NCBI GenBank assembly: GCA_031177765.1 | Contig: JAPSKH010000011.1 | Span: 1-57,575, forward strand | Direction of reading: 5' to 3' | Length of the DNA stretch: 57,575 bases | From: Microbacterium sp. | GTDB taxonomy: Bacteria > Actinomycetota > Actinomycetes > Actinomycetales > Microbacteriaceae | Shown here: in pieces, positions 13,024-22,266 of the stretch | Layout of the letters: every line of letters begins with the position of its first letter | Numbering within the stretch: position 1 is the stretch's first letter | The notes under the pieces: generated by a model | The model's database searches: none | Told to the model about the DNA's origin: nothing | Seen by the model: only the letters and a program-made list of their open reading frames with translations | Program-made: the position numbers and the translations under genes

Positions 13024-13106
13024 GTGCGGTGCACAGGAGGTGTAACCCTCCGCAGGAGATTCCGGAGGCGAGGGGCCTGGTGCGGTGCACTTCTCCTGTT
13101 GAGGGT
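13024..13106. terminator. Convergent intergenic repeat/hairpin region between cysE and prfA
   Basis: The 153-nt gap between the converging cysE and prfA genes holds structured sequence. GTGCGGTGCAC occurs twice as a direct repeat (13024-13034 and 13080-13090). A 15-nt inverted pair, ACCCTCCGCAGGAGA (13045-13059) and the complement of 13092-13106, matches at 13 of 15 positions. A small internal hairpin pairs CCTCCG (13047-13052) with CGGAGG (13063-13068). It probably acts as a two-way terminator, but there is no T-tract. It could equally be a member of an intergenic repeat family. Confidence 0.45.
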
Positions 13107-13135
13107 GCGGCGGACGGCACCGCGGCGCCGAGGCC

Positions 13136-14215
13136 TCAGTCGTCGGAGCCGAGGGCTGCCAGTCGCGCCTCTTCGTCGGCCTGGATCGCGGACTCGATGA
13201 TCGGCTCGAGCGCGCCGTCCATCACCTGGTCGAGGTTGTACGCCTTGTAGCCGGTGCGGTGGTCCGCGATCCGGTTCTCGGGGAAGTTGTACGTGCGGAT
13301 GCGCTCGGAGCGGTCCATGCCGCGGATCTGGGACCTCCGGGCATCGGATGCCGCCGCCTCGAGCTCCTCCTGCTGCTTGGCCAGCAGCCGGGCCCGCAGC
13401 ACGCGCATGCCGGCCTCGCGGTTCTGCAGCTGCGACTTCTCGTTCTGCATCGACACCACGATCCCCGTCGGAAGGTGCGTGATGCGCACGGCGGAGTCCG
13501 TCGTGTTGACGGACTGGCCGCCGGGACCGGAGGAGCGGAACACGTCGATCTTGAGGTCCGACGGGTTGATCTCGATCTCGTCGGGCTCGTCGACCTCGGG
13601 GAAGACCAGCACACCGGTCGTCGAGGTGTGGATGCGCCCCTGCGACTCGGTCGCCGGCACCCGCTGCACGCGGTGCACGCCGCCCTCGTACTTCAGGTGC
13701 GCCCACACGCCCTGCGCCGGGTCGGTCGAGGAGCCCTTGATGGCCACCTGGACGTCCTTGTAGCCGCCGAGGTCGGACTCGTTGCGCTCGAGCAGCTCCG
13801 TCTTCCAGCCCTTGGACGCGGCGTACTGCAGGTACATCCGCAGAAGATCGGCGGCGAACAGCGCGCTCTCGGCGCCGCCCTCCCCCTGCTTGATCTCCAT
13901 GATCACATCGCGCGCGTCGTCGGGATCGCGCGGGATGAGCAGACGCCGCAGGCGCTCCTGCGCCTCGGCGAGCTTCGCCTCCAGCGCCGGCACCTCCTCG
14001 GCGAACGCCTGATCCTCACGGGCGAGCTCACGGGCGGCTTCGAGATCGTCGGATGCCGCGAGCCAGTCCTCGTGCGCCTTGACGATCCTCGACAGCTCGG
14101 CGTAGCGCCGGTTGACGCGCTTCGCGCGCGCCGCATCGGCGTGCACCGCAGGATCGGAGAGCTCGGCCTGGACCGCCGCGTGCTCCTCGATCAGGCCCTT
14201 GACGGACTCGAACAC
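13136..14215 (-). CDS. prfA: Peptide chain release factor 1 (359 aa)
   Basis: Recognises UAA and UAG in the ribosomal A site and triggers peptide release. The codon-recognition tripeptide PAT ([12 protein letters not shown]) identifies RF1 rather than RF2; the catalytic GGQ is in [15 protein letters not shown], whose Gln is the PrmC target. Length matches the family. GTG start at 14215 with GGGGAG upstream; 13 nt after rho, so probably co-transcribed with it. rpmE, which sits between rho and prfA in M. tuberculosis, is absent here. Confidence 0.98.
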   Translation of the reverse strand: MFESVKGLIEEHAAVQAELSDPAVHADAARAKRVNRRYAELSRIVKAHEDWLAASDDLEAARELAREDQAFAEEVPALEAKLAEAQERLRRLLIPRDPDDARDVIMEIKQGEGGAESALFAADLLRMYLQYAASKGWKTELLERNESDLGGYKDVQVAIKGSSTDPAQGVWAHLKYEGGVHRVQRVPATESQGRIHTSTTGVLVFPEVDEPDEIEINPSDLKIDVFRSSGPGGQSVNTTDSAVRITHLPTGIVVSMQNEKSQLQNREAGMRVLRARLLAKQQEELEAAASDARRSQIRGMDRSERIRTYNFPENRIADHRTGYKAYNLDQVMDGALEPIIESAIQADEEARLAALGSDD

Positions 14216-14228
14216 CGTGCTCCCCGCG

Positions 14229-16244
14229 TCAGCGGATGCTGTTGTCGTGCGCGTGCCCGTGGCTGCCGCCGTGCCCGTTCGTGGGCGCCGGGATCGACTT
14301 CTGCATCTGCACGAGGAACTCGACGTTCGACTGGGTCTCCTTGAGCTTGCCCAGCACGACCTCGAGCGCCTGCTGCGGGTCCAGCCCCGCCAGCGCGCGG
14401 CGCAGCTTCCAGGTGATCTTCACCTCGTCGGGCGAGAGCAGCATCTCCTCGCGGCGCGTGCTGGACGCGTTCACGTCGACGGCCGGGAAGATCCGCTTGT
14501 CGGCGAGGTGACGGTTCAGGCGCAGCTCGCTGTTGCCGGTGCCCTTGAACTCCTCGAAGATGACGTCGTCCATCTTGGACCCGGTCTCCACGAGCGCGGT
14601 CGCGAGGATCGTGAGCGAACCGCCGTTCTCGATGTTGCGGGCCGCGCCGAAGAAGCGCTTGGGCGGGTACAGCGCCGAGGCGTCGACTCCACCGGTCAGC
14701 ACACGGCCGGAGGTGGGCGCCGAGATGTTGTAGGCACGGCCGAGGCGCGTGATCGAGTCGAGCAGCACGACCACGTCGCGGCCCAGCTCCACAAGGCGCT
14801 TCGCGCGCTCGATCGCCAGCTCGGCGACGGTGGTGTGGTCCTCGGCCGGACGGTCGAAGGTCGAGGCGATGACCTCGCCCTTGACGGTGCGCTGCATGTC
14901 GGTGACCTCTTCGGGGCGCTCGTCGACGAGCACGACCATGAGGTGGACCTCGGGGTTGTTCGCGGCGATCGCGTTCGCGATCTGCTGCAGCACGATCGTC
15001 TTGCCGGCCTTGGGCGGCGCGACGATGAGGCCGCGCTGTCCCTTGCCGATCGGCGCGACGAGGTCGATGATGCGCTGGGTGAGCTTCTCGGGAGCCGTCT
15101 CGAGGCGCAGGCGCTCCTGCGGGTACAGCGGCGTCAGCTTGCCGAACTCCACCCGGGTGGCGGCGTCGTCGACCGACAGGCCGTTGATGGCGTCCACCTT
15201 GACCAGCGCGTTGTACTTCTGGCGGCTGGACTGCTCGCCCTCGCGCGGCTGCTTGATGGCGCCGACGACGGCGTCGCCCTTGCGCAGGTTGTACTTCTTG
15301 ACCTGGCCGAGCGAGACGTAGACGTCGCTGGGGCCGGGGAGGTAGCCGGTCGTGCGGACGAAGGCGTAGTTGTCGAGCACGTCGAGGATGCCGGCGATCG
15401 GGATGAGGACGTCGTCCTCGCCGATCTCGGTCTCGAACTCGTCGGCCGGGGTCTGGCCGCGGCGCTTGTTGCGCTGACGGTTGCGGCCGCCGCCCTGCTC
15501 CTCCTCGACCGGCTCGGGCTTGGGGGCCTCGACCGCGGGGCTCTGAGCGTTCTGGCCGTTCTGCTGACCCTGCGCGTTGTCCTTGCGGTTGCGGTTGCGG
15601 CTGCGGCTGCGGCTGCGGCTGCGGCTCGGAGTCTCGCTCTCAGCCTCGGACGGCTGCTCGCCGGCCTCGCCGGCTGCCCCGGCCTGCTCGCCGGCCTCGC
15701 CGGCTGCGCCGGCCGCGGGCGCCTCGCCGGGCTGCTCGGCGGATGCCTCAGGCGCGGGCGCCTCGGGCGACTCGGCCGCGGGCGCGTCGGCGGAAGCTGC
15801 GCCCTCCTCGGCCTGCTCCGCGGGCTGCGCCTCGGCGGGTGCGGCGCCTTGGTCCGCAGCCGCCTGGTCGGTCGCGGGGACGTCGGTGCTCTTCGCGCGG
15901 CGCGGCGCACGCTTGCGGGGGGCCTTGGCCGGCTTCTCGGCGGGCGCGTCGGCAGCCTCTGCAGGCGCGGCGACCGCCGCGTCGGCGGCGGGCTCGGGGG
16001 TCTCCGCCGGCGCATCCGTCGGCGCCGCCTCGGCGGGCGCCTCCGTCGCGTCCGCGGCGGGGACCGACTCGGCGTCGGCGTCCTCGGCGCCGGTCACGGC
16101 TTCCTCGGTGGTGTCGCCGGCCGGGGCGGGCGCCTGGGCGGCCGCGTCCGCGGTGGTGGACGTGTCGACGCTCTGAGCGGCCTCGGGCGCTTCCGCGCGC
16201 TCGTCGGCCGGTGCGTCAGTGTGGATCTCGGAGATGGACTCCAC
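14229..16244 (-). CDS. rho: Transcription termination factor Rho with long disordered N-terminus (671 aa)
   Basis: Hexameric RNA helicase that ends transcription. The C-terminal roughly 400 residues are canonical: RNA-binding region ([20 protein letters not shown]), Walker [30 protein letters not shown], and the [20 protein letters not shown] loop region. The first roughly 260 residues are low-complexity, rich in Ala, Pro, Glu and Asp, and end in an Arg-Ser/Arg-Asn tract. High-GC actinobacterial Rho proteins are known for such insertions, which in Micrococcus improve use of structured RNA. GTG start at 16244 with GGGAGAA upstream. Its own 205-nt leader separates it from thrB. Confidence 0.97.
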   Translation of the reverse strand: MESISEIHTDAPADERAEAPEAAQSVDTSTTADAAAQAPAPAGDTTEEAVTGAEDADAESVPAADATEAPAEAAPTDAPAETPEPAADAAVAAPAEAADAPAEKPAKAPRKRAPRRAKSTDVPATDQAAADQGAAPAEAQPAEQAEEGAASADAPAAESPEAPAPEASAEQPGEAPAAGAAGEAGEQAGAAGEAGEQPSEAESETPSRSRSRSRSRNRNRKDNAQGQQNGQNAQSPAVEAPKPEPVEEEQGGGRNRQRNKRRGQTPADEFETEIGEDDVLIPIAGILDVLDNYAFVRTTGYLPGPSDVYVSLGQVKKYNLRKGDAVVGAIKQPREGEQSSRQKYNALVKVDAINGLSVDDAATRVEFGKLTPLYPQERLRLETAPEKLTQRIIDLVAPIGKGQRGLIVAPPKAGKTIVLQQIANAIAANNPEVHLMVVLVDERPEEVTDMQRTVKGEVIASTFDRPAEDHTTVAELAIERAKRLVELGRDVVVLLDSITRLGRAYNISAPTSGRVLTGGVDASALYPPKRFFGAARNIENGGSLTILATALVETGSKMDDVIFEEFKGTGNSELRLNRHLADKRIFPAVDVNASSTRREEMLLSPDEVKITWKLRRALAGLDPQQALEVVLGKLKETQSNVEFLVQMQKSIPAPTNGHGGSHGHAHDNSIR
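15585..15626 (-). repeat. Hexanucleotide microsatellite in rho (seven GCGGYT units)
   Basis: Seven back-to-back 6-bp units on the plus strand, GCGGTT x2 then GCGGCT x5, encode the alternating Arg-Ser/Arg-Asn tract of Rho. Because the unit is 6 bp, slippage would change the number of dipeptides without a frameshift. Confidence 0.9.
15654..15713 (-). repeat. Two tandem 30-bp repeats in rho
   Basis: Positions 15654-15683 and 15684-15713 are 29/30 identical and encode the duplicated decapeptide [10 protein letters not shown] in the disordered N-terminal region of Rho. Confidence 0.9.
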
Positions 16245-16449
16245 GAGTTCTCCCTTGTGAAAACGAACGGTTGTGCACGACCGCGCGACGCGCTGTGCGG
16301 CGGATCTGCCGCCCTTCGACCGGTTGTTGCGCCTGTCGAAACACAGGTTCCGCCGACGGAGTGAGAGACCGCGAGGGTGATCAGGGACCGTCAGAGGTTG
16401 GTGCCGTGCGGTGGTTTCGCAGAATTGCGACGGAGGCCAGATTCACGTC
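16245..16449 (-). promoter_or_regulatory. rho leader / thrB-rho intergenic region
   Basis: The 205-nt gap after the thrB stop and before rho contains the rho ribosome binding site next to the GTG start. It also contains a small hairpin, GGCGG (16299-16303) pairing with CCGCC (16309-16313). Rho leaders are often autoregulated. I see no Rho-independent terminator with a T-tract and cannot place the promoter with confidence. Confidence 0.3.
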
Positions 16450-17397
16450 TTACGTGGAACCCTCCGCGTACTCCCTCACTGTACCACCCTTGAAGTCGAC
16501 GGCGAGCATGAGGGCCTCCCACGGGGTGTCGGTCACGCGCTGGGCCAGCGCGGCCGCCTCCAGACGGCGCCCCGGTCCGTCGGCGAGCACGAGCACGCTG
16601 GGACCCGCACCGGAGACGACCGCCGCGAAGTTCTCGCTGCGCAGCGCCCGCACCAGCGCGTCCGTCTCCGGCATGGCGCTCGCGCGGTAGTTCTGATGGA
16701 GCTTGTCCTCGGTCGCGGCCTGCAGCAGTTCCGGGCTCTGCGTGAGCGCGGCGATGAGCAGCGCCGAGCGCGAGACGTTGAACACCGCGTCCTCCCGTGG
16801 GACCTGCAGCGGCTGCAGGCTCCGGGCGAGCTTCGTCGACATGGTGAATTCCGGCACGAACACCAGCGGTGACACACCGCGGTGCACCATCAGCTTCTTG
16901 TGCTGCGGGCCGGTCTCGTCGACCCACGCGATGGTCAGGCCGCCGAAGAGCGCCGGCGCGACGTTGTCGGGATGCCCCTCCAGCTCGGTGGCCAGCCGCA
17001 GCAGTGCGTCCGGCCCCAGCTCCACATCACCCTCGAGCAGCCCCTTGGCGGCGAGCAGCCCGGAGACGACGGCCGCGCCCGACGAGCCGAGCCCTCGTCC
17101 GTGCGGGATGACGTTGCGCGCCACCAGACGCAGCCCCGGCATCCGCCGCCCCACCGCTTCGTACGCGTAGGCGATCGAGCGGACCACGAGGTTCGACGCG
17201 TCGCGCGGGACGTCGTCGGCGCCCTGCCCCTCCACGCGGATGTCGAGCTGCCCCTCGGGCAGCGCCGTCACCTCGAGCTCGTCGTAGACGCTCAGGGCGA
17301 GCCCCAGGGTGTCGAAGCCCGGGCCGAGGTTCGCGCTGGTCGCCGGCACCCGGACCAGCACGCGGCGACCGGGCTCCGGTGCGACGGCTGCGTTCAC
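16450..17397 (-). CDS. thrB: Homoserine kinase (315 aa)
   Basis: Phosphorylates homoserine to O-phosphohomoserine for ThrC. GHMP-kinase fold: N-terminal [21 protein letters not shown]-binding loop [17 protein letters not shown], and the late [12 protein letters not shown] motif 3. GTG start at 17397 chosen because it overlaps the thrC stop by 4 nt (GTGA) and matches the family N-terminus; the longer reading frame upstream is an artefact inside thrC. Last gene of the hom-thrC-thrB unit. Confidence 0.97.
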   Translation of the reverse strand: MNAAVAPEPGRRVLVRVPATSANLGPGFDTLGLALSVYDELEVTALPEGQLDIRVEGQGADDVPRDASNLVVRSIAYAYEAVGRRMPGLRLVARNVIPHGRGLGSSGAAVVSGLLAAKGLLEGDVELGPDALLRLATELEGHPDNVAPALFGGLTIAWVDETGPQHKKLMVHRGVSPLVFVPEFTMSTKLARSLQPLQVPREDAVFNVSRSALLIAALTQSPELLQAATEDKLHQNYRASAMPETDALVRALRSENFAAVVSGAGPSVLVLADGPGRRLEAAALAQRVTDTPWEALMLAVDFKGGTVREYAEGST

Positions 17398-18503
17398 GCC
17401 TGCGATCCGCGCGCGTCGGCCGGCTCGGCGACGGGCGCGAGGTCCAGCACGGAGGCGACCTCGGTGGTCGAGGCGTCCACAACGGTGGGCTCGACCTGGC
17501 TGCCGTCGGCGTTGCGCAGCGCCCACTGCGGGTCCTTCAGACCGTGACCGGTGACCGTGAGCACCACGCGTGCGCCCTGCGGCACGACACCGGCCTCGAC
17601 GCGGTCGAGAAGTCCCGCGACGCTGATCGCCGAGGCGGGCTCGACGAAAATGCCCACCTCGCCGGCGAGGAGCTTCTGCGCCGCGAGGATGCGCTCGTCG
17701 TCGATCGCGCCGAAGTATCCGTCGGTCGCCTCTCGCGCCTCGAGCGCGAGCTCCCACGACGCGGGGTTGCCGATGCGGATGGCGCTGGCCACCGTCTCGG
17801 GATTGCGCACGACCTCACCGCGCACCAGCGGTGCCGAGCCCTCGGCCTGGAAGCCGAACATGCGGGGCACCCGGGTGGACACGCCGCCCTCTGCCTCCTC
17901 GCGGTACCCCCGCGTGTAAGCGGTGTAGTTGCCGGCGTTGCCGACAGGGATGAAGTGGAAGTCGGGGGCGTCGCCCAGCTGCGCCACGACCTCGTACGCC
18001 GCGGTCTTCTGCCCGTCGATCCGGTCGGGGTTGACGGAGTTGACCAGGTGCACCGGATACCGGTCGGCGAGCTCGCGGGCGATCTCGAGGCAGTCGTCGA
18101 AGTTGCCTCGGATCTGGATCAGGCGTCCGTTGTGGGCGACGGCCTGGCTGAGCTTGCCCATCGCGATCTTGCCCTCGGGGACGAGGACCGCCGCGGTGAT
18201 GCCGGCGTGCGCGGCGTAGGCCGCCGCGGAGGCGGACGTGTTCCCCGTCGACGCGCAGATGACCGCCTGAGCGCCGTGCTCGATGGCCCGCGAGACCGCC
18301 ACGGTCATTCCGCGGTCCTTGAACGAGCCGGTCGGGTTCATCCCCTCGAACTTCACCCAGACGTCGGCGCCGGTGCGGCGCGACAGGGCGGGGGCGGGCA
18401 GGAGCGGCGTGCCGCCCTCGCCCAGGGTGATCACGGTCGAGGCGTCCGTGACGCCCAACCGGTCCGCGTACTCGCGGAGGACTCCGCGCCAGACGTGTGC
18501 CAT
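17394..18503 (-). CDS. thrC: Threonine synthase (369 aa)
   Basis: PLP enzyme converting O-phosphohomoserine to threonine. PLP lysine in [12 protein letters not shown], phosphate-binding [16 protein letters not shown], and the [11 protein letters not shown]-terminal motif. Compact form typical of actinobacteria. Starts 1 nt after hom and overlaps thrB by 4 nt, so stoichiometric coupling of the three threonine enzymes is likely. Confidence 0.97.
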   Translation of the reverse strand: MAHVWRGVLREYADRLGVTDASTVITLGEGGTPLLPAPALSRRTGADVWVKFEGMNPTGSFKDRGMTVAVSRAIEHGAQAVICASTGNTSASAAAYAAHAGITAAVLVPEGKIAMGKLSQAVAHNGRLIQIRGNFDDCLEIARELADRYPVHLVNSVNPDRIDGQKTAAYEVVAQLGDAPDFHFIPVGNAGNYTAYTRGYREEAEGGVSTRVPRMFGFQAEGSAPLVRGEVVRNPETVASAIRIGNPASWELALEAREATDGYFGAIDDERILAAQKLLAGEVGIFVEPASAISVAGLLDRVEAGVVPQGARVVLTVTGHGLKDPQWALRNADGSQVEPTVVDASTTEVASVLDLAPVAEPADARGSQA

Positions 18504-18504
18504 G

Positions 18505-19812
18505 TCAGTCTCCTTCCACCCGCAGCACCGAGACGACGCGTTCGACCACGCCGCTCGCGGCGAGGCGGTCCACCGTCTCGCTCAGGTCCTGCTCCAGTGC
18601 CTTGTGCGTGCCGATCACCAGTCGCGCGGTCTCGGCGTCCTCGCCGGTGACCGTCTGCTCCAGCGTCGCGATCGAGACCCGCCCGTCGCTGAGGATGCCG
18701 GCGACCGTGGCGAGGACGCCGGGCTGATCGTCGACCTCGAGCGTGATCTGATACCTCGTGATGACGCGCCCGATCGCCACGATCGGCAGGTCGGCGAGCG
18801 TCGACTCGCCGACGCCCACGCCACCGGCGATGTGGCGGCGCGCCGCCGAGACGACGTCGCCGAGGACGGCCGAGGCGGTCTGCACGCCGCCGGCACCCGC
18901 GCCGTAGAACATCAGGTTCCCTGCCGCCTCCGCCTGCACGAAGACGGCGTTGTTGGCGCCGTGCACGCTGGCCAGGGGGTGGGCTCGGTCGATGAGCGCC
19001 GGGTAGACCCGCACCGAGATCGACTCGCTGCCGGATGCCTCGCTGAGGCGTTCGCACACCGCCAGCAGCTTGATGACATAGCCGGCGTGGCGCGCGGCGT
19101 CCATCATCGCCTTGTCGATCCCGGTGATGCCCTCGCGGTGGACGGCGTCCAGGGGCACCGTGGTGTGGAACGCCAGGCTCGCGAGGATCGCCGCCTTCTG
19201 CGCGGCGTCGTAGCCCTCCACGTCGGCCGTGGGATCGGCCTCGGCGTAGCCGAGCCGCTGCGCGTCGGCGAGCACGTCCGCGAACTCCGCGCCCTCGGTG
19301 TCCATGCGGTCCAGGATGTAGTTCGTCGTGCCGTTGACGATGCCCATGATGCGCTGCACGCGGTCGCCGGCGAGCGAGTCCCGCAGGGGGCGGATGATCG
19401 GGATCGCCCCGGCCGCCGCCGCCTCGTAGTAGACCTCGGCGCCCACCTGGTCGGCGGCGTCGAAGATCTCCGGGCCGTGGGTGGCCAGAAGCGCCTTGTT
19501 GGCGGTCACGATGTCCGCGCCGGAGTTGATCGCCTGCAGCAGATAGGTGCGCGCCGGCTCGATGCCGCCCATCAGCTCGATGACGATGTCGGATCCGACG
19601 ATGAGCGACTCCGCATCCGTGGTGAGCAGCTCGCGAGGCAGGTCCGCCTCGCGAGGGGCGTCGATGTCGCGCACGGCGATCCCGACCAGCTCGAGCCGTG
19701 CGCCTGCGCGGTCGGCGAGCTCGTCGGCGTGCCGTCGCAGCAGCGCCGCGACCTGTGAGCCGACGGCCCCGGCTCCCAGGAGCGCGACGCGGAGGCGGCG
19801 GTAGTCCGTCAC
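18505..19812 (-). CDS. hom: Homoserine dehydrogenase (435 aa)
   Basis: NAD(P)H-dependent reduction of aspartate semialdehyde to homoserine, the branch point to threonine and methionine. Rossmann loop [12 protein letters not shown]; catalytic region [32 protein letters not shown] and [16 protein letters not shown]-terminal ACT domain (about residues 350-430, [20 protein letters not shown]) implies threonine feedback. GTG start at 19812 overlaps the lysA stop by 4 nt; the longer open frame upstream runs antisense-like through lysA and is not coding. Confidence 0.97.
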   Translation of the reverse strand: MTDYRRLRVALLGAGAVGSQVAALLRRHADELADRAGARLELVGIAVRDIDAPREADLPRELLTTDAESLIVGSDIVIELMGGIEPARTYLLQAINSGADIVTANKALLATHGPEIFDAADQVGAEVYYEAAAAGAIPIIRPLRDSLAGDRVQRIMGIVNGTTNYILDRMDTEGAEFADVLADAQRLGYAEADPTADVEGYDAAQKAAILASLAFHTTVPLDAVHREGITGIDKAMMDAARHAGYVIKLLAVCERLSEASGSESISVRVYPALIDRAHPLASVHGANNAVFVQAEAAGNLMFYGAGAGGVQTASAVLGDVVSAARRHIAGGVGVGESTLADLPIVAIGRVITRYQITLEVDDQPGVLATVAGILSDGRVSIATLEQTVTGEDAETARLVIGTHKALEQDLSETVDRLAASGVVERVVSVLRVEGD

Positions 19813-21287
19813 TTCGACTCGCTCCGCTCGCTCGATACAGACATGTCGTTCCCTTCCGTCGGGGCGTCGCCGGCTGGCACCCGGGCGCGCGCTGCGTAGC
19901 CGGTGTCGCGCGCGAGCAGATCGTCGATCGTCTCGCCGCGCACGATCACCCGGGCCTCTCCCCCGCGCAGCGCCACGACGGGCGGGCGGGGGACGTAGTT
20001 GTAGTTGCTCGAGAGCGGGAAGCCGTACGCGCCGGTGGCCGGCACGGCCAGGATGTCCCCGGGCGCGATGTCGGCCGGAAGGTACTCGGCATCCACCACG
20101 ATGTCGCCCGACTCGCAGTGCTTGCCCACGACGCGCGCGAGCGCGGGCTCGGCGTCGCTGGTGCGGGAGGCGATCCGGGCGGAGTAGTGCGCGCCGTAGA
20201 GCGCGGGGCGGGGGTTGTCGCTCATGCCGCCGTCGACGCTGACGTACAGCCGGCTGTCGCCGCTCTCGAGTGCGACGGGCTTGATGGTGCCGACCTCGTA
20301 CAGCGTGACGCCGGCTCGGCCGACGATCGCCCGGCCTGGTTCGAAGGCGAGGGTCGGAACAGGGATGCCGCGCACCTCGCACTGCCGCGCGACGGCGTCG
20401 ACGATGCCGCTCGCGAGCTGTTCGATCGGCGTCGGGGCGTCGGCGGCCGTGTAGGCGATGCCGAACCCGCCGCCGAGGTTGAGCACGGGCAGCTCGCCGC
20501 CCTCGCGCAGCTGCGCGTGCAGCTCGACGATGCGTCCGGCGGACTCCTCGAAGCCGGCGGTGCCGAAGATCTGGGACCCGATGTGGCAGTGCAGGCCGAT
20601 GAGCTCGAGGCCCGGGAGCTCGCGGATCCGCGCGACCGCTGCGGGAGCGTCGGTCATCGTGAAGCCGAACTTCTGATCCTCGTGCGCCGTCGCGAGGAAA
20701 TCGTGGGTCTCGGCGTGAACGCCGCTGTTGACCCGCACGAGCACCGCCTGGGTCGCTCCCCGCCGCTCGACGATGGCGGCGAGTCGTTCGATCTCGATGA
20801 GGCTGTCGATGATGATCGAGCCGATGCCGATCTCGACCGCGCGCTCGAGCTCTGCGAGGGACTTGTTGTTCCCGTGGAAGCCGATCATCGCCGGCTCGGC
20901 ACCGCCGGCGAGCGTCACCGCGAGCTCTCCGCCGGTGCAGACGTCGACGGCGAGGCCCTCCTCGGTGACCCACCGCACCACTTCGGTGCTGAGGAAGGCC
21001 TTCCCCGCGTAGTAGACCCGCGCCTGGGCGCCGTGCCGGGCGGCGGCTGCGCGGAAGGCATCCGAGGTGCGCCGCGCCGTGGCGCGGACCTGATCCTCGT
21101 CGAGGACGTACAGCGGCGTGCCGAACTGCTCACGCAGCCGCGTCGCCGGGATGCCGCCGAGCGCGAGCACGCCGTCGTCCGCGCGCGCAGCCGACTCCGG
21201 CCACACCGCGGCGACGAGCTCGTTCGGATTCGTGGGCCGCTCGAGCCAGAAGGGGGCGACGGCGGCGGAGTGCGAGTCGGCGGACAC
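19809..21287 (-). CDS. lysA: Diaminopimelate decarboxylase (492 aa)
   Basis: PLP enzyme of the alanine-racemase fold that makes lysine from meso-diaminopimelate. PLP lysine in RVYYAGKAFLSTEV; HCHIGSQIF, NLGGGFGIAYT and FEPGRAIVGRAGVTLY are family motifs; the dimer-contributed CESGDI cysteine is present. Slightly long, with a roughly 35-residue N-terminal extension as in other actinobacterial LysA. GTG start at 21287; translationally coupled to hom by a 4-nt overlap. A 149-nt gap upstream carries a candidate promoter. Confidence 0.97.
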   Translation of the reverse strand: MSADSHSAAVAPFWLERPTNPNELVAAVWPESAARADDGVLALGGIPATRLREQFGTPLYVLDEDQVRATARRTSDAFRAAAARHGAQARVYYAGKAFLSTEVVRWVTEEGLAVDVCTGGELAVTLAGGAEPAMIGFHGNNKSLAELERAVEIGIGSIIIDSLIEIERLAAIVERRGATQAVLVRVNSGVHAETHDFLATAHEDQKFGFTMTDAPAAVARIRELPGLELIGLHCHIGSQIFGTAGFEESAGRIVELHAQLREGGELPVLNLGGGFGIAYTAADAPTPIEQLASGIVDAVARQCEVRGIPVPTLAFEPGRAIVGRAGVTLYEVGTIKPVALESGDSRLYVSVDGGMSDNPRPALYGAHYSARIASRTSDAEPALARVVGKHCESGDIVVDAEYLPADIAPGDILAVPATGAYGFPLSSNYNYVPRPPVVALRGGEARVIVRGETIDDLLARDTGYAARARVPAGDAPTEGNDMSVSSERSESK

Positions 21288-21382
21288 GGGGGACCAATCG
21301 GATGGGAGCTTCGACGCGGGCCGCCCGGGGCGCCGTGCGGCGCGGATTCGGCGGCGGAGAGGTCACGCCGGGCGGTCCTTGC

Positions 21383-21388
21383 AGTCTA
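21383..21388 (-). promoter_or_regulatory. Probable -10 box for lysA-hom-thrC-thrB
   Basis: TAGACT on the minus strand about 95 nt before the lysA GTG, inside the 149-nt gap after the DUF2993 gene. It would give a leader of roughly 85-90 nt. I could not recognise a lysine (L-box) riboswitch or T-box in that leader. Confidence 0.4.
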
Positions 21389-21436
21389 GGGCACCCGGCA
21401 TCGGGGTCCCGTGTCGTATGACGCGAAGGCGCCGGG

Positions 21437-22261
21437 CTACTCGCACGCCCCGTTCGCCCGCAGGGCCGGGTCGGACAGGATGGCGCCCTGCACGTCGAAC
21501 GAGGCGACCAGCTCATCGCCGCCCTCGGTGTCGACGACCTCGACGCCGGTGAGGGTGATGCCCGCCGGGATGTACTGCGCGATGCAGACGGTCCAGTCCC
21601 GCAGGACGACCTCGGCGACGACGCCGAACTGGTCGCGCAGCGCGTCGGCGGTCACGTCCGCTCCCGACACCTGCAGCGACGCCGGCGTGAGGACGACGTC
21701 GCCGTCCGCGACGCCCGGGCTGAGGGCGACCCCGACCGGGACGGTCATCCCGAACACCTGGAGGTCGGTCGCCATCGTGACCTCCGGCGCCGCGAGATCC
21801 ACGCTCCCCGCGGGGAACCCCTCGACGTTCGCCAGCAGCGCGCGCACCTCGTCTGCGCCCAGCTCGAGGGTGGCGACAGCCCCGCCCAGATCGCCGTCGG
21901 CCCGCAGCGGCACGCCGTGCGCGACGACCGTGACGTCGGCGGACAGCTCGTTGACGCGCACGTCGTCGGACGTCACCGTCATCTCGTCGAAGCGGCCGCC
22001 GATCAGCTGCGGGATGATGGCGCCGGGGATGTCCACGTCGATGCGCTGGTCGGCCGGCAGCGCCAGCTGCGACTTCACCTGGTCCCGCACGACGCCGACG
22101 ACGATCTGCCTCGCCAGCGCGTCGGCGGCGAACCAGGCTCCGACGGCGATGACCGCGACGATCGCGAACGCCACGAGCCAGGGCCGCAGTCGCCGTCGGC
22201 GCCGGTCCGCCTGCTCCTCGTGGGCGAACAGCGAGGCCGCCGGCGTCCGGTCCCCCGACAT
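21437..22261 (-). CDS. DUF2993 (LmeA-like) membrane-anchored lipid-binding protein (274 aa)
   Basis: One N-terminal membrane segment (PWLVAFAIVAVIAVGAWFAA, about residues 27-46) follows a basic cytoplasmic tail, then an extracytoplasmic domain of repetitive beta strands (GRFDEMTVTSDDVRVNELSA ...). This architecture matches the DUF2993/LmeA family. In mycobacteria LmeA is a periplasmic phospholipid-binding protein affecting lipomannan elongation; applying that role here is inference. ATG at 22261 lies 5 nt after the argS stop, so it is expressed with argS. Confidence 0.82.
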   Translation of the reverse strand: MSGDRTPAASLFAHEEQADRRRRRLRPWLVAFAIVAVIAVGAWFAADALARQIVVGVVRDQVKSQLALPADQRIDVDIPGAIIPQLIGGRFDEMTVTSDDVRVNELSADVTVVAHGVPLRADGDLGGAVATLELGADEVRALLANVEGFPAGSVDLAAPEVTMATDLQVFGMTVPVGVALSPGVADGDVVLTPASLQVSGADVTADALRDQFGVVAEVVLRDWTVCIAQYIPAGITLTGVEVVDTEGGDELVASFDVQGAILSDPALRANGACE

Positions 22262-22266
22262 GGCGG

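Noticed and set aside
15585..15713. Short tandem repeats as a possible CRISPR array
   Set aside because: Units are 6 and 30 bp without spacers and lie in frame inside rho.
21288..21382. Lysine riboswitch or T-box in the lysA leader
   Set aside because: Leader of about 90 nt lacks the length and conserved boxes of either element.
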